This document shows, piece by piece, positions 1-10,171 of a stretch of DNA of 64,000 nucleotides (positions within the stretch are counted from its first letter, which is position 1; the number at the start of each line of letters is the position of its first letter). This DNA is from Clavelina lepadiformis. Its lineage: Eukaryota > Chordata > Ascidiacea > Aplousobranchia > Clavelinidae. Where the stretch lies: assembly GCF_947623445.1 (NCBI RefSeq), contig NC_135243.1, positions 8,248,501 to 8,312,500 on the forward strand, in the 5' to 3' direction. The notes below the pieces were generated by a model. That model was given only the letters and a program-made list of their open reading frames with translations. It made no database searches and had not been told where the DNA came from. A program made the position numbers and the translations under genes.

Positions 1-673
1 TTTTTCCATCTAATTGTGTCAATGTTAATGCAGTAGGACGTCACAATGCAGGTTTTACATATCCTACGACGTTAATAACCAGGTAAATATCAATAACCTC
101 CCTTTTGAGAGCGGCATGCCTGGGTGAACAAACGCTTAGACCTTGTTAAACAACAAAACAAACTCATTACGAGCGTGCCGTCGATTGCTAACATGAAAGA
201 TCTTTGCATTCAGTATCAACATTTAAACTTACTTACACGGGAAATTTCTTAGAGGAATTGGCTTTCAAGAAGAAAAAATAAGACGTGTCATATAGACTCC
301 GGGTTGCCGAGTTATAAAGTATATAACCGGAAGCTACGGCATGCTTGAAGCACAAATCAGCCTTCACATTTTGCGATTAAAACTCAACTTACGGGGCTTC
401 AATGATTTGAACCACATAGTGTATTATCAGCAACTGCAACATTTGCTTTGCCTTAAACTATACGATCAAACTTTTTACTTCCATTAGTTAACTTATATAA
501 ACTTGTATTATAAGTTACATTATTACTTATTTAAGTTATATCATAAGTTAATAGTTTAATATATAACAATCGATGGCCTAACAGTATACTCAAACACAAT
601 CACCGTGTTTGTTCGGCACTTTTGCGTAACTTGCTTCTTTTTGCTTTTAATTACAACAGTGTGTGTATTTTAG
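1..673. other. Upstream intron sequence of the cyclooxygenase gene
   Basis: The first recognisable exon opens in phase 1 at 674, so this stretch is most likely intron. I searched it for the expected preceding exon (around the YYTR / CPTPxG segment of the family) and did not find it. A short open piece at 34-80 sits between an AG and a GT, but its peptide does not resemble a cyclooxygenase. Confidence 0.5.
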
Positions 674-3520
674 GCAGAAAAACGTTGCCCGATGTTGATC
701 TATTGCTGCAGAAATTTTTTCGAAGGCACCAGTTTGAGCCTTCTCCTACCCGCACGTCGCTCTTGTTTCCACTTTTTGCACAACACTTCAGTCATCAGTT
801 TTTCAAGACAGACTGGCAAAAGGAACTGCCCCACCAGTGGGGCCAAAATTCCGTACGTTTGCGTATATAATATGTATGACCAGTGTTGTATGGACAATAT
901 GAAGAATTGCAGAAAAAAGCGGCGATAAAATGCTTTTAAAGCTTTTGAACAAAAACAAAGTAAATGCTGTCAGATAAATGTTTGCAATCTACATTAACAC
1001 TGCGTCTTTTTGTTTCCAATCGCTTTCATATATAGGTCGATTTATCGCACATATACGGACATACCCAGGAAAGACAACACGCCTTGCGACTCCACATCGA
1101 TGGTAAAATGAAGTCTTCAAACATCGGAGGTGAAATGTTTCCTCCGCTTGTAGAAGATGCTCAAGTTTTGATGGACGGCATTGACAAAGTACCACAGGAA
1201 TATCGCTTCGCCATCGGACATCCAGGTTTCACAATGCAACCGCCGTTGCTCTTCTTCGCCACCCTGTGGCTAAGGTAAAGTGATTGTTGCTGACATGACA
1301 TGTGTTCCTGTATTTTGTGAAACATTTTACAACAGTATTTCGATAGCAAGTACAGTATTTTCAAAAGATGTTTAGTTAAAAGCAGTTTTAGTAAGTAAGC
1401 TTTAATTTTTGGCGGCAAAAAAGTGTAATAGCATGCGATTTGTGAACACTGAAGCACTATTATTGTTTCAGGGAACACAATAGGGTCTGTGACGTTTTGA
1501 AAAAAGAATATCCATCTTGGGACGATGAAAGGTTTTTTCAAACCACACGTCTTATACTCATAGGTGCATTATATTAAAACTATACGCGTTTAAATGATGG
1601 TTTGAAAAGATTTAAGTGTTAATTTTTTGTGTAAATAATTTAATCAAATCGATGCAACAGTGCTTGATGAAAGAAGGAAAATCATCTGCTGTTGTGTGTA
1701 ACAAAGGCTGTAACCCATAATACTGTTATGATAAGACGAGCACTATTTCGTTGCCGTCGTCTCCAATTTTTTTATGTCATGCCTTATTCAATCATGTTTT
1801 ACTTAGGTAAAACGCTGAAAATAATTATTGAAGACTACGTACAGCACAGCAGCGGCTACTTCTACAAGCTTATCTTCGATCCGGAAATAATTCACGATGT
1901 TGGGTTTTCCTATCACAACGAAATAGCATTGGAATTTCAATTGCTTTACAGGTGGCATTCTTTGACACCAGACCACATCAAAATTCAAGATCATATTTAC
2001 GCAATTAGAAACCTAATTTTCAACCCGAAGCCAGTTGTTGAAGCCGGTATGAAGACCCTTGCCCATGATTTTTCGACACAATTTGCTGGAAAGGTGAAAA
2101 CGTTTCTGTGTTAACCAGTTTTGGGTTCGGATGTTCTTAAAATAGAATTTTGTTATCTTTTACAGTCTACATGTTGGAATTTTTGTGATTGACTTTTGAG
2201 TGATGGTAACCGCATGATATGTTGTTTGTTTGCAGATTGTCGGCCTCAACGTTCAAGGGCCAGCGACCTTAGGAGTGGCGAAGCAAGCAATTCAGGATGG
2301 AAGGCGGCTGCGCCTTCAACCTTTCAACAAATACCGGGAGAGTTTTGGCCTTCCACCTTATAAAAATTTTTATGATTTCGTAGGTAATGCGATAGGTATC
2401 TAATCGATTTAAATGTTCTCACTGTCATGGGAAACATCACTGCACGTTAAAACAATGTAATGAGTAATGGCTTCAAAGATGTCTTGCAAAGTTTCTGCTG
2501 ATTAAACATTGCCAAGGGGGATATGCTGTAAAACTACAACGAAATTGTTGTTCGATTGCAGATTTTGTTTAGCGTTTTTTTTTTGTTTTTAATTGCTCAG
2601 ATAAGATTGCAAGGGTTTTTATCGCAAAGTGAAGTATAGGCGCCAAAAGACTAAAAAAGATAACGATAAGCTTCCAATAAACTGCATGCTATTATAATTG
2701 TAGGCGACACCAAAGCAGCTCAAGAGCTAGAGCTACTGTACGGTGATATTGGTGCTGTGGAATTTTTCGTTGGTCTCATGTTAGAGCAAAGAAGATCACA
2801 TCAGTTGTTCGGCCAGTCCATGGCAGAAATTGGTTCGCCTTATTCACTAAAAGGTATGATTTCTTGTACATAAATAAGAGGCAATAACATACAGCTGGAA
2901 TTACTTTAGATTTGTCACACATCTAAAAAAATTCTTAAATAAGCCGCATATTGTTAGGCGTGTTTAGCAATCCAATTGGGTCTCCAGCGTGGTGGAAGCC
3001 AAGCACATTTGGTGGTAAAAAGGGCTTCGATGTAGTCAACTCGGCTAGTTTAGAGGTATTACGTACACTTTATGCCTACATATATACTTTCTTAATAAAT
3101 TTAATCCAGTAGAAGCTTATTAACTCGAAATTGAAGGTACCGATTAAATTGCTTCGAGTTAACGAACTTAATCCCACTGTAATTATTCTGAAACATTTTT
3201 AGAATAGGATATACTCCGGCTGATGCTGTGCTTTATATCAAACGGTAAAAGTTTTAAACTTTTGTTTACAGAAATTAATCTGCGAAAATATCGAAGGGTG
3301 TCCGTTGATAAGTTTTGAAGTACCGGATCATGTAACGTATAAGCCGTTTTCTGTTCATAATGGTAGCAACGAAGATAACTCTTCACACATTTTAAAAAAA
3401 GTGATGAGGCATCAGCATGTGGACGATGGAGTTTATGATAAACCGGTTATAATATCTGCACGGGAAAAAATATCAGACACAGAACAGGAAAGTGATAGAA
3501 GACCCCGAACGGAACTGTGA
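674..3520 (+). CDS. PTGS: Prostaglandin G/H synthase (cyclooxygenase), 3' eight exons
   Basis: Cyclooxygenases turn arachidonate into prostaglandin H2 on the luminal face of the ER and nuclear envelope. Exons read by phase: 674-852, 1036-1274, 1472-1563, 1807-2093, 2236-2383, 2704-2853, 2958-3055 and 3272-3520, about 480 codons, all with GT-AG borders. Visible family marks are the distal-heme segment [13 protein letters not shown] (His207), EDYVQH..SGY (Tyr348, Ser353, Tyr355), LLYRWHS holding catalytic Tyr385 and heme ligand His388, and GSPYSLKG with the aspirin-acetylated Ser530. The C-terminus is RTEL, like the P/STEL ER-retrieval signal of vertebrate enzymes. The signal peptide, EGF-like and membrane-binding domains (roughly the first 140 residues) lie upstream of the window. 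The tail after GCP is 74 residues, longer than I recall for vertebrate COX-1 or COX-2. Tunicates have their own COX genes, so I do not assign PTGS1 or PTGS2. Confidence 0.95.
3107..3181. repeat. Tiny pogo-like MITE in a cyclooxygenase intron
   Basis: About 75 bp with imperfect inverted ends: cagtagaagcttattaactc at the left and, reverse-complemented, cagtgggattaagttcgtta at the right. An inner pair TTAACTCGAA / TTCGAGTTAA also faces inward. The ends recall Tc1/mariner-pogo MITEs, which insert at TA. It lies wholly within the intron before the last cyclooxygenase exon. Confidence 0.4.
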
Positions 3521-3894
3521 AAATATCTTTCGCTTTTTTAACAATTTTGCCTTTTAAATGTGTTGAAAGTGTTTGTGTTGGGGTTACTTGCTGCGTTTTC
3601 TCTGTCCCTGCTTGTTTGAGTTTCACTTCTTGTTACCCTTCTAATTATCACGTGACTTGGTATCGCAATTGATTCATAATTTCTCCACAAATGTCTTCTA
3701 TGATTTTTGCCAACGTTCCTTTCCATTGGCCAAGGTAATCACGATGAATTGGAGCTTCGTATGTGAGATGGTGCAAACTACAAACCACTGTGTACGGCCC
3801 TATAGAAGACAATGATGACTGAAATACTAGGGCTGGCTATCTCGACGTTTACAATATTTATATTGTTTTAGGCATGTTACGTGCAAAGTAGATT
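3521..3894. other. Cyclooxygenase 3' flank, no gene seen
   Basis: This holds the cyclooxygenase 3' UTR and flank. I saw no canonical polyadenylation hexamer close to the stop and no coding signal. Confidence 0.4.
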
Positions 3895-4190
3895 TTACTT
3901 TTTCGTACACAACGCTTGTTTAACTTTGCTGAGATGCTTCGCTCTCCTCGTTATACTGTTTATTTGAAGTAATGAGACAGTAGCGTTGTAATGCGGTAAT
4001 AACTCGGTCGCTGTGTACTCAGGATCAGCAATTAGGTCTTCAAATCGGTTGATCTCAACGGGGACAATACTTGACACAACCATGGTAACATCGTCACGCC
4101 ATATCTGTGCGGGTATTTCTGGTTCTTTTGGCGTTCGACGTTGGCGTACAAACTCTATCGCACTTGCTTTTAGCGAGAATTTCTTTCTTT
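3895..4190 (-). CDS. Possible orphan 3' terminal exon, unknown protein
   Basis: On the minus strand one frame stays open from about 4190 to a stop at 3895-3897. It runs KKFSLKASAIEFVRQRR, then EIPAQIWRDDVT, and ends KVKQALCTKK. Composition looks protein-like, with mixed charged and hydrophobic residues and few low-complexity runs. An acceptor-like tttaaag lies at its upstream edge, but a stop is in frame just beyond, so it would need a spliced partner I cannot locate. It could be the last exon of a host gene, a transposon remnant, or chance. I do not recognise the protein. Confidence 0.25.
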
Positions 4191-4315
4191 AAATTTCGTT
4201 GCCTATATGAAAAGATTAAGTGAAAGTGAGTTGTCAATGCATTCCGATATGTTGGAAACGTTTCATTTAAAATAAAAAAATCTTCGGCAGTCTCCGGTTT
4301 CGTGCTACTCCTAAA

Positions 4316-4367
4316 GCTATAACAAAGCTATTAAAGAACGTGCTATAACAAAGCTACTAAAGAACGA
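4316..4367. repeat. Tandem duplication, 2 x 26 bp
   Basis: Two adjacent 26-bp units, gctataacaaagctattaaa... and gctataacaaagctactaaa..., differ at only two positions, so the duplication is fairly recent. Confidence 0.8.
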
Positions 4368-4739
4368 AATTTTTGCTGTTTTAGAAACTTCTAAATCTAG
4401 TTTTTTCTCGTTTGCTATGTCGCTACGCTTCAGTGAGTATATGCAGGGACGCGGATTACGTACAACTTAAGTTATTCTTGTTTGTCTTCCAAGCAAGTGT
4501 CCGATCCAGACAATTTGCAAGTATACAAAAAAGTTACAAAAACTGCATTTAAAACCACGTGATGACTGCACAGGGGGTCCAAACTTGCCGTAGTGTCTGA
4601 CTAACAAGTTTGTCACAAATTGCTCCGGGAATTGATAAATTGTGCAGTAAAAAGCAACCCCATTCATCGCATTGATGTTGTTAGTAAACATGATTTAGTG
4701 TTATTTATTTTCGGGTTCGTATTATTCTTCCTCGTTGGT

Positions 4740-4828
4740 TAGACAGAAAAATTGATGCGACATACGGGGGTCCGAAAAAAAATATTTACAAATAGAGGTA
4801 CGTGTCCCAAAAAGTTTGGGAAACCCTG
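4740..4828. mobile_element. Right end of an hAT-type element
   Basis: The segment ends in aaaagtttgggaaaccctg, which reversed reads cagggtttcccaaacttt, the usual terminal motif of hAT elements. I could not find its left partner with confidence, so it may be a solo end or a piece of the transposase-bearing element just downstream. Confidence 0.5.
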
Positions 4829-5195
4829 GTATAAAACATAGGCTACCGTAAAAAACCTGTGCACGAAATTTGTCTTACTTTGCTATTCCAAATACCTGAT
4901 AGTAAATTTAATGCCATGAATATGTGGCCAGATGCTCCATTGAGTCTGAAATATTCTTCTTGCAAATTAGCGCTGGAAAATTCGACAGAAAGAGCTTCAA
5001 TGGAGTTGTGCGCAAGAGCAAGGCACCACCCAACGGTTAGTTGGTATAGCTGACATTTTGAGTTGGTAAGATTAGATTGATGAAAGGATTAAACAAAATA
5101 TAACAAAGTCATGCTTTTAACCATTTTGTATACTATTTTTATGGCAAGTGTACAAATTATCAACGACTACTACCTTGTAATTTCATTAAGAGCAA

Positions 5196-6440
5196 TTGCT
5201 TACTTTTATTCGTGCAGATGGCTGCCAAGAGCATAAATCAAATGCATTTATGTCACTGCTGCCAGGTATTGTTGTTTTAGCTGAAGAGATGCACAAAAAA
5301 CTCACGCGAGTTTCTCCAAATGATCTTTTATCCGCTGACATTCCTCTACATAAGCTTAATCATCCAGCTTTAAAATCCTTGTTTGCCACTACAGGAAAGA
5401 ATTTACCTTCTGAGACTGCTGCTCGAGCTAGCGTTGCCACGCTAGCAAGGCAAAAAGAAAATGAAATCCGTGATTTGGTATAAGATAAAAAAATTTTCAT
5501 GGTCGTAGATGAGGCGGATGTGGCTGGGCAAAAGTACATCAACGTGCTTGTAGGAAGTTTGGAAACTCCAACTCAAACCTTCCTGATTGATTGTCTTGCT
5601 CGTGATGGTAGCATTAACAGCAGCAGCATTATTCACACTGTGGACGATGTCTTGCGACAACTTGGTATTAAGCGTGAACAATTTTCTTTGCTTTTGACGG
5701 ATGCTGCGAGATACATGACTTTTGCCGGCAGGACACTCAAGGAATTTTATCCCTCTCTACTTCACGTCACTTGCTTAGCACACTTACTGCACAACTGCGC
5801 AATGCGAGTGCGTGCTTACTTCAAAAACGTAGACGCAGTCGTAGCAACAGTAAAGGCGGCAACAGTTAAAAACAAAGACCGGTCTAAAGATTTTCGTGAT
5901 GCCGGCTTACCGTCGCCTCCGTTACATGTGGTTACGAGATGGGCAACCTGGCTTAGAGCTGCTTTTTACTACAGTGAGCACCTTCCTGCTGTTCGTGCCA
6001 TTGTAAACAACTGGACAAGCGGCGGAATTTTGGTCACCAGGGCAATAGAGGCTATAAACGAAGATCAGCTGGCATCAGACCTGGTCCTTCTCTCAAACTA
6101 TCAGTCGCTTACAAACAACGTCGAACTCTTGGAAGCTAGTGACTGCAGCATGGAAGAAGCGTTCAAGTTAAATAAAAAACATGCAGTTTCACGAGGATCC
6201 CTGTTCAATTCGAGATTACATCGAGCAACGTTTAGCCAATTCTGATGTGGAAACAATAATGTAGCCTACTGTTCAAACTCGAGCATTCCTCCAGCCACTT
6301 ATGCGTTACTGCAAAAAGCTCAGCCAACATCAGTTACAGTTGAACGCTCATTTTCTATGCTGAAAAAGCTATTGAGAAAAGACAGAAATTTCAAGCTTGA
6401 AAATGTTAAAAATTACATGATGCTGTATTACAATAAATAA
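5196..6440 (+). pseudogene. Decayed hAT-superfamily transposase
   Basis: This is the coding remnant of a cut-and-paste hAT transposon. The RNase-H-like core is visible: FMVVDEADVAGQKYINVLVG carries the first catalytic Asp and LLLTDAARYM the second. TCLAHLLHNC follows, then a Trp-containing TRWATWLRAA segment. The C-terminal dimerisation tail is recognisable as VERSFSMLKKLLRKDRNF up to the stop at 6438-6440. It is dead: an in-frame TAA lies at 5481-5483, and near 6190 the sensible frame shifts, since DYIEQRLANSDVETIM continues in another frame. The final segment returns to the first frame. No N-terminal BED zinc finger was identified upstream and no clear 3' terminal repeat downstream. Confidence 0.85.
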
Positions 6441-6653
6441 GTTGAAACACTTTTCTGTAGTGATTTCTTTAAAGCCGCGTGAAGGGGGTTACATTACTTC
6501 TTCCCTGTTTAATTTCCTGTTTATTAGAATTTACCATGCGGAGAAAATCGAGGCAAAGTGCCCTTTTCACAAGGAAAAAATAACACAAGCTACCTAAATC
6601 TATCGTCAAAAAACACGACGCACTTTTTATAATCCATAAAACACCTTGACTTT

Positions 6654-6705
6654 TCGACAAAATATTACGTTTGGGTCTGAAATCGACAAAATATTATGTT
6701 TGGGT
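6654..6705. repeat. Short direct duplication, 2 x 23 bp
   Basis: Two copies of tcgacaaaatattacgtttg plus three bases, one with C to T, are separated by six bases. They lie just after the hAT transposase remnant and could mark subterminal repeats of that element. Confidence 0.6.
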
Positions 6706-7442
6706 AACTGGAGGAAGAACTGTGGCCTCTACAAATAAGCAATTTTGTTAGGTCAAAATTTGGTAAAAGCAAAGTCCAAACAAAATTTTTTTAGGTCAAA
6801 ATAAAAATAGCCCTACTTTTGAGAAATCGTACTTTAATGATTCATCAAGCCAAACTTAACTCACGCATACATGTCAATAAATGTGTTTATTCCATCACAA
6901 CGTAGAACGTAGAAACATTACTTTTCAGCCAGCAGCAAAGCCCAAGGACTTAAAACGTTGAAAAATGATGTTAACCTAAGATAAAGACGATCAATGGTTA
7001 GCACGGCCACTAAACCCAACGTGTAAATAACATTAAAAAAGGAATCATTGCAGGAATCATTGAAGAATCATTGCCGAGTTTAAGTCGTGCAAAACCTTTC
7101 CTCAGTCCGAGAAATGTTATGATACCATACCACCAAACAACCATACTAAACCATCAAAGATAGGTTTCAAAATCATCCCAAAAGAGAAATTACGTCTGCA
7201 GAAAATGCAGATTTAGCTAGCTAGCTAATTTAGCCTACTTACTAACTTAGACTTACAGAAGATACTGAATTTTGGTTCTTCAGAAATAGGTTCAAATTTG
7301 GTCAAAATATTCACCTCAAATTTTACTTTTTGCTTTTACCATGGAAAAAAAAGGGACAAGTCTTAAAAGTAGAAGTCTAGTCTTTTATACTTTTTGCTTT
7401 TATCAAACGCAAAAGTAACAGCTTGATTTAATAATTTTCCAG
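6706..7442. other. Non-coding AT-rich stretch, no gene seen
   Basis: No long frame and no splice-bounded exon stand out. There are scattered short repeats: three aatcattg units near 7040-7075, and ttggtaaaagcaaag at about 6760 loosely mirrored by tttttgcttttacca at about 7326. It probably consists of old transposon debris. Confidence 0.4.
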
Positions 7443-7606
7443 CTACCAACGACAGTGAAGAGTGGAGTAGCTCAAATGCTGAAAGTGTCGTTCTGCAGTG
7501 CCCAGTATGTTATGTCGATACAGAAAACTTTTCTTATATGACAAAAAGAGATGTAGACGATTGGTGTACACTTTACGTACCATGCTTAGCTATGGAGATT
7601 AAATAA
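7443..7606 (+). CDS. Possible orphan terminal exon, 53 codons
   Basis: A good acceptor (taataattttccag) is followed by an open frame beginning TNDSEEWSSSNAESVV and ending CLAMEIK before TAA. The middle, LQCPVCYVDTENF, has a Cys-x-x-Cys pair that could be half of a zinc knuckle. No upstream exon or donor was found, so this may be the end of an unrecognised gene, a transposon fragment, or chance. I do not recognise the family. Confidence 0.25.
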
Positions 7607-8010
7607 CATAAATTTTAGATATTTTAAGTAACCTAAGATCTTCAGATGTTCATTGTGTTTTCTCTTCATTTGCATGGCAAAGACAAGAGATAATGCCAGT
7701 TGGTAATATCGTTAATGAACGGGAAAAACCTAGGAAGCTTAAAAAATATACGAACAAATGATTGTATACAGACAACTGGTGACAACTAGCATGGCCTCTA
7801 CATCTATCAAAAACAGAGTGTATCTTCACACTAAAACTTTCATAAAACTCTTCTTGTTTTACTTTAAATCTATAATCAGTTCCCTAACGGCCACCATTAC
7901 TTGTAAAGACATCACAAAAAATGTGTTATCTTCCAACTGTGAAAAACCCACAGAATAAACGATTACCAATGGCAATGTCCAGACAGCTATCATGTGCCAT
8001 AGACAGATAA
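7607..8010. other. Intergenic, nothing recognised
   Basis: No convincing exon or repeat structure was found. The 66-codon frame at 7758-7958 has no splice context or family resemblance. Confidence 0.4.
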
Positions 8011-8702
8011 GACCCTTTCCGAGATACCGCCGACATTTTTTTGGTTGGCAAGATTTTTTTGATCGCCTATACCTAACAATGGAAATTTTGATTTGTTTTT
8101 AATTTGTAATTAAATTTGTAAGGTGAGTTGCATATGAATTCCATTACGTGATAAAAAAAAATTTCAAATATGTTGCCTAGTTTTTATTTTACAGTGCTTT
8201 GCATTGTATGCACTGAACTTGTTCGAAATGACATCTAGAAACATGGTCAGCGAAGCATAAAAAAATGCGTAAGAGTTTGCCTGTAATCTACAATTCGTTA
8301 CATTGGCTAATTTTCTTTGGCTTGTCAAGCAAAGTTTAAAATAATCAACTACAAGTAAATACAAACCAAATTATCACATTCAAATTCGCCACAGATACCA
8401 CACAAACTCTTATACATTTTACTTTGCATGCTACGCTGACAACGTAATGTGACTTCGTATTTACCGAGTCCAGTGTGTAGGATTCAAATTGTTGTAAAAT
8501 AAAAACTAGGAAACATTTTTTAAATTTTTCTTTTTAAGCGTAAAGGAATTCATATGCTACTTACTTGAGCGAAATCTTTACAATCCAATGGCCAGAATAC
8601 TTTTGATTCAAAAAAGAATCAAGGTGGGTTAACGTTTCCATTGTTAAGTATAGGTTATCGAAAAAAATCTTACCATCCACACAGTAACTCGGAAAGGATC
8701 TA
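8011..8702. mobile_element. 690-bp foldback element (long imperfect palindrome)
   Basis: The left arm (8011 to about 8300) and right arm (about 8390-8702) are inverted copies of each other almost to the centre. Paired landmarks include gaccctttccgag / ctcggaaaggatc, ggcaagatttttttgat against its inverted partner near 8664-8680, gcatatgaattcc at about 8130 against ggaattcatatgc at about 8546, cctagtttttattttaca against tgtaaaataaaaactagg, and taagagtttg against caaactctta near the loop. Arms are diverged by roughly a quarter, by eye. There is no coding capacity. It fits a foldback or long-TIR MITE; the target duplication is not clear. Confidence 0.75.
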
Positions 8703-8764
8703 TTGTTTTGCAGTCAAATGCATTATCAAACAGTAAATGAAGCAGCAGAATTTGAGTACCCAAG

Positions 8765-8900
8765 CCGGACATTTTTTTACCTTCACACTGATTTATAATA
8801 AATTAACAAATAATTAAAGTTTAGTGCTTGCTGTCACTCCAAAATTTGCGTCTTTGTCAAAAACTGCCATACTTGCCAGTCATGTTGCTATAAAATTGTA
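8765..8900. repeat. Dispersed repeat, copy A
   Basis: This matches segments at 35878-36035 and 48794-48925 (and, more weakly, 25950-26000). Shared order is cttcacactgatttataata, then a poly-A-rich stretch with taaattaacaaa, then ccaaaatttgcgtctttg, then aaaactgccatacttgccag. It is the most diverged of the three longer copies. The family is unnamed to me and no coding is visible. Confidence 0.6.
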
Positions 8901-9008
8901 TATATTGTTTTTTGAATGCTTACGAGTAGGCTATATATGTTATACCACATAAGTTGCCTACAAGTCGATCATAATTAATCAATCGGTCGGTCGATTGTTG
9001 TCTTAACT

Positions 9009-9496
9009 CAGGGGTGTCAAACTCAATCGCACCAGGGGCCAAAACTCAAAACTTATTTAACGCCGCGGGGTGTAAGGATAAAACTTGATTGAACGTTTCG
9101 TGACACGAGTACATGAATTGGAACAGGCAGCGAAACAACACCAAATTTTTGATGTTTTTGACGATTTTTGACTGGGATATTTTTGATTATTTCTCTCTTA
9201 CATCATTATGTTTCATTCATACTCTTGCAAAAGCATTAAAGAATTAACAAACAATACAAAAAAAGCAGCCCAGATTACATGCATTAGAATAAATCGATTT
9301 GTTCTATTGTATAATGGAGCAACTGCTGTATTGTGCGATTTTTTATAATCTTCTTTCTTGCTTGAAAAAAGTAAGTTATACTGTACAATGATCTCGTGGG
9401 CCAAAAATAGTTCAATGTATAAAATAGCATTGCGGGCCAAGTTTTATTGTAAAGCGGGCCGGATGTGGCCCGCGGGCCGGGAGTTTGACACGTATG
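9009..9496. mobile_element. hAT-type MITE (GTGTCAAACTC family), 488 bp
   Basis: The element starts caggggtgtcaaactcaatc and ends gagtttgacacgtatg. It is flanked by an exact 8-bp target duplication, tcttaact, at 9001-9008 and 9497-9504. An 8-bp duplication and CAGGGGTGTC ends are hAT hallmarks. The right side is rich in GGCCCGCGGGCC. A shorter relative in inverted orientation lies at 48349-48714. No transposase is encoded. Confidence 0.9.
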
Positions 9497-9583
9497 TCTT
9501 AACTGGTCAATTGCATTTGATTTTATGTTGACTTAACAAGATTCAAAAAAAATTTTTCAGTCGGTATTCCTATAGGCCTAGGG

Positions 9584-9882
9584 CAGTGATTCCTAAAGTA
9601 TAGGTCGCGAAAGGTCAAACAATGGGTCATGCCAAGGCAATACAAATCCGAGTCTCGAAGGTCAAAAATGAGTTGTGTTGTATGCTTTTAAGGTTCCTCT
9701 TTTCCTCCTTTCAAGTTCTTTCATGATAGAACGAAATTTATATGATGCAATCAGTCAGTCTATTGGAAAGAAGTATTGCACCATACACATTGTATGTGTA
9801 GATACGCTGTTTGAGGTTTGGATTGCGAGATGTTCACCAAACTAGAATTTGGGTCGCGCTGATAAAAGTTTGGGAACCGCTG
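9584..9882. mobile_element. hAT-type MITE, 299 bp
   Basis: The left end cagtgattcctaaagtatag pairs with the right end, which reverses to cagcggttcccaaactttta, and both continue into GGTCGCG / CGCGACC. Flanks share ctaggg (9578-9583 and 9883-9888), a partly eroded target duplication. It is non-coding. Confidence 0.85.
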
Positions 9883-10171
9883 CTAGGGAGAGAAAAATTT
9901 TCCATCAACTTGGATAAAATTAAGCAAAACATTAGTAGACGTTTATTGAACCACATTACGACGTAGCAATGAAACAAGGCAAAAAAGATACTTCGGTTGC
10001 TGCTTGTGTTAAAATACTCCTGCATTTTGTAAAAATAATAAGTAAATTGTGGAACGTTCTTTTTGTATTTTATTTTCATGTACAAAATTAACTCTGAATT
10101 ATCAAAATACCGCTTACTATGGAAATGTGTGATAAACATAAACCCATTTGCAGTAAAAGAGTCACAAATTG

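Noticed and set aside
34-80. Possible short exon between AG and GT upstream of the cyclooxygenase exons
   Set aside because: Its peptide does not match the segment that should precede the exon at 674, and the stretch is short enough to arise by chance.
1161-1541. 126-codon open frame on the minus strand
   Set aside because: It overlaps true cyclooxygenase exons and an intron in antisense and shows no family likeness.
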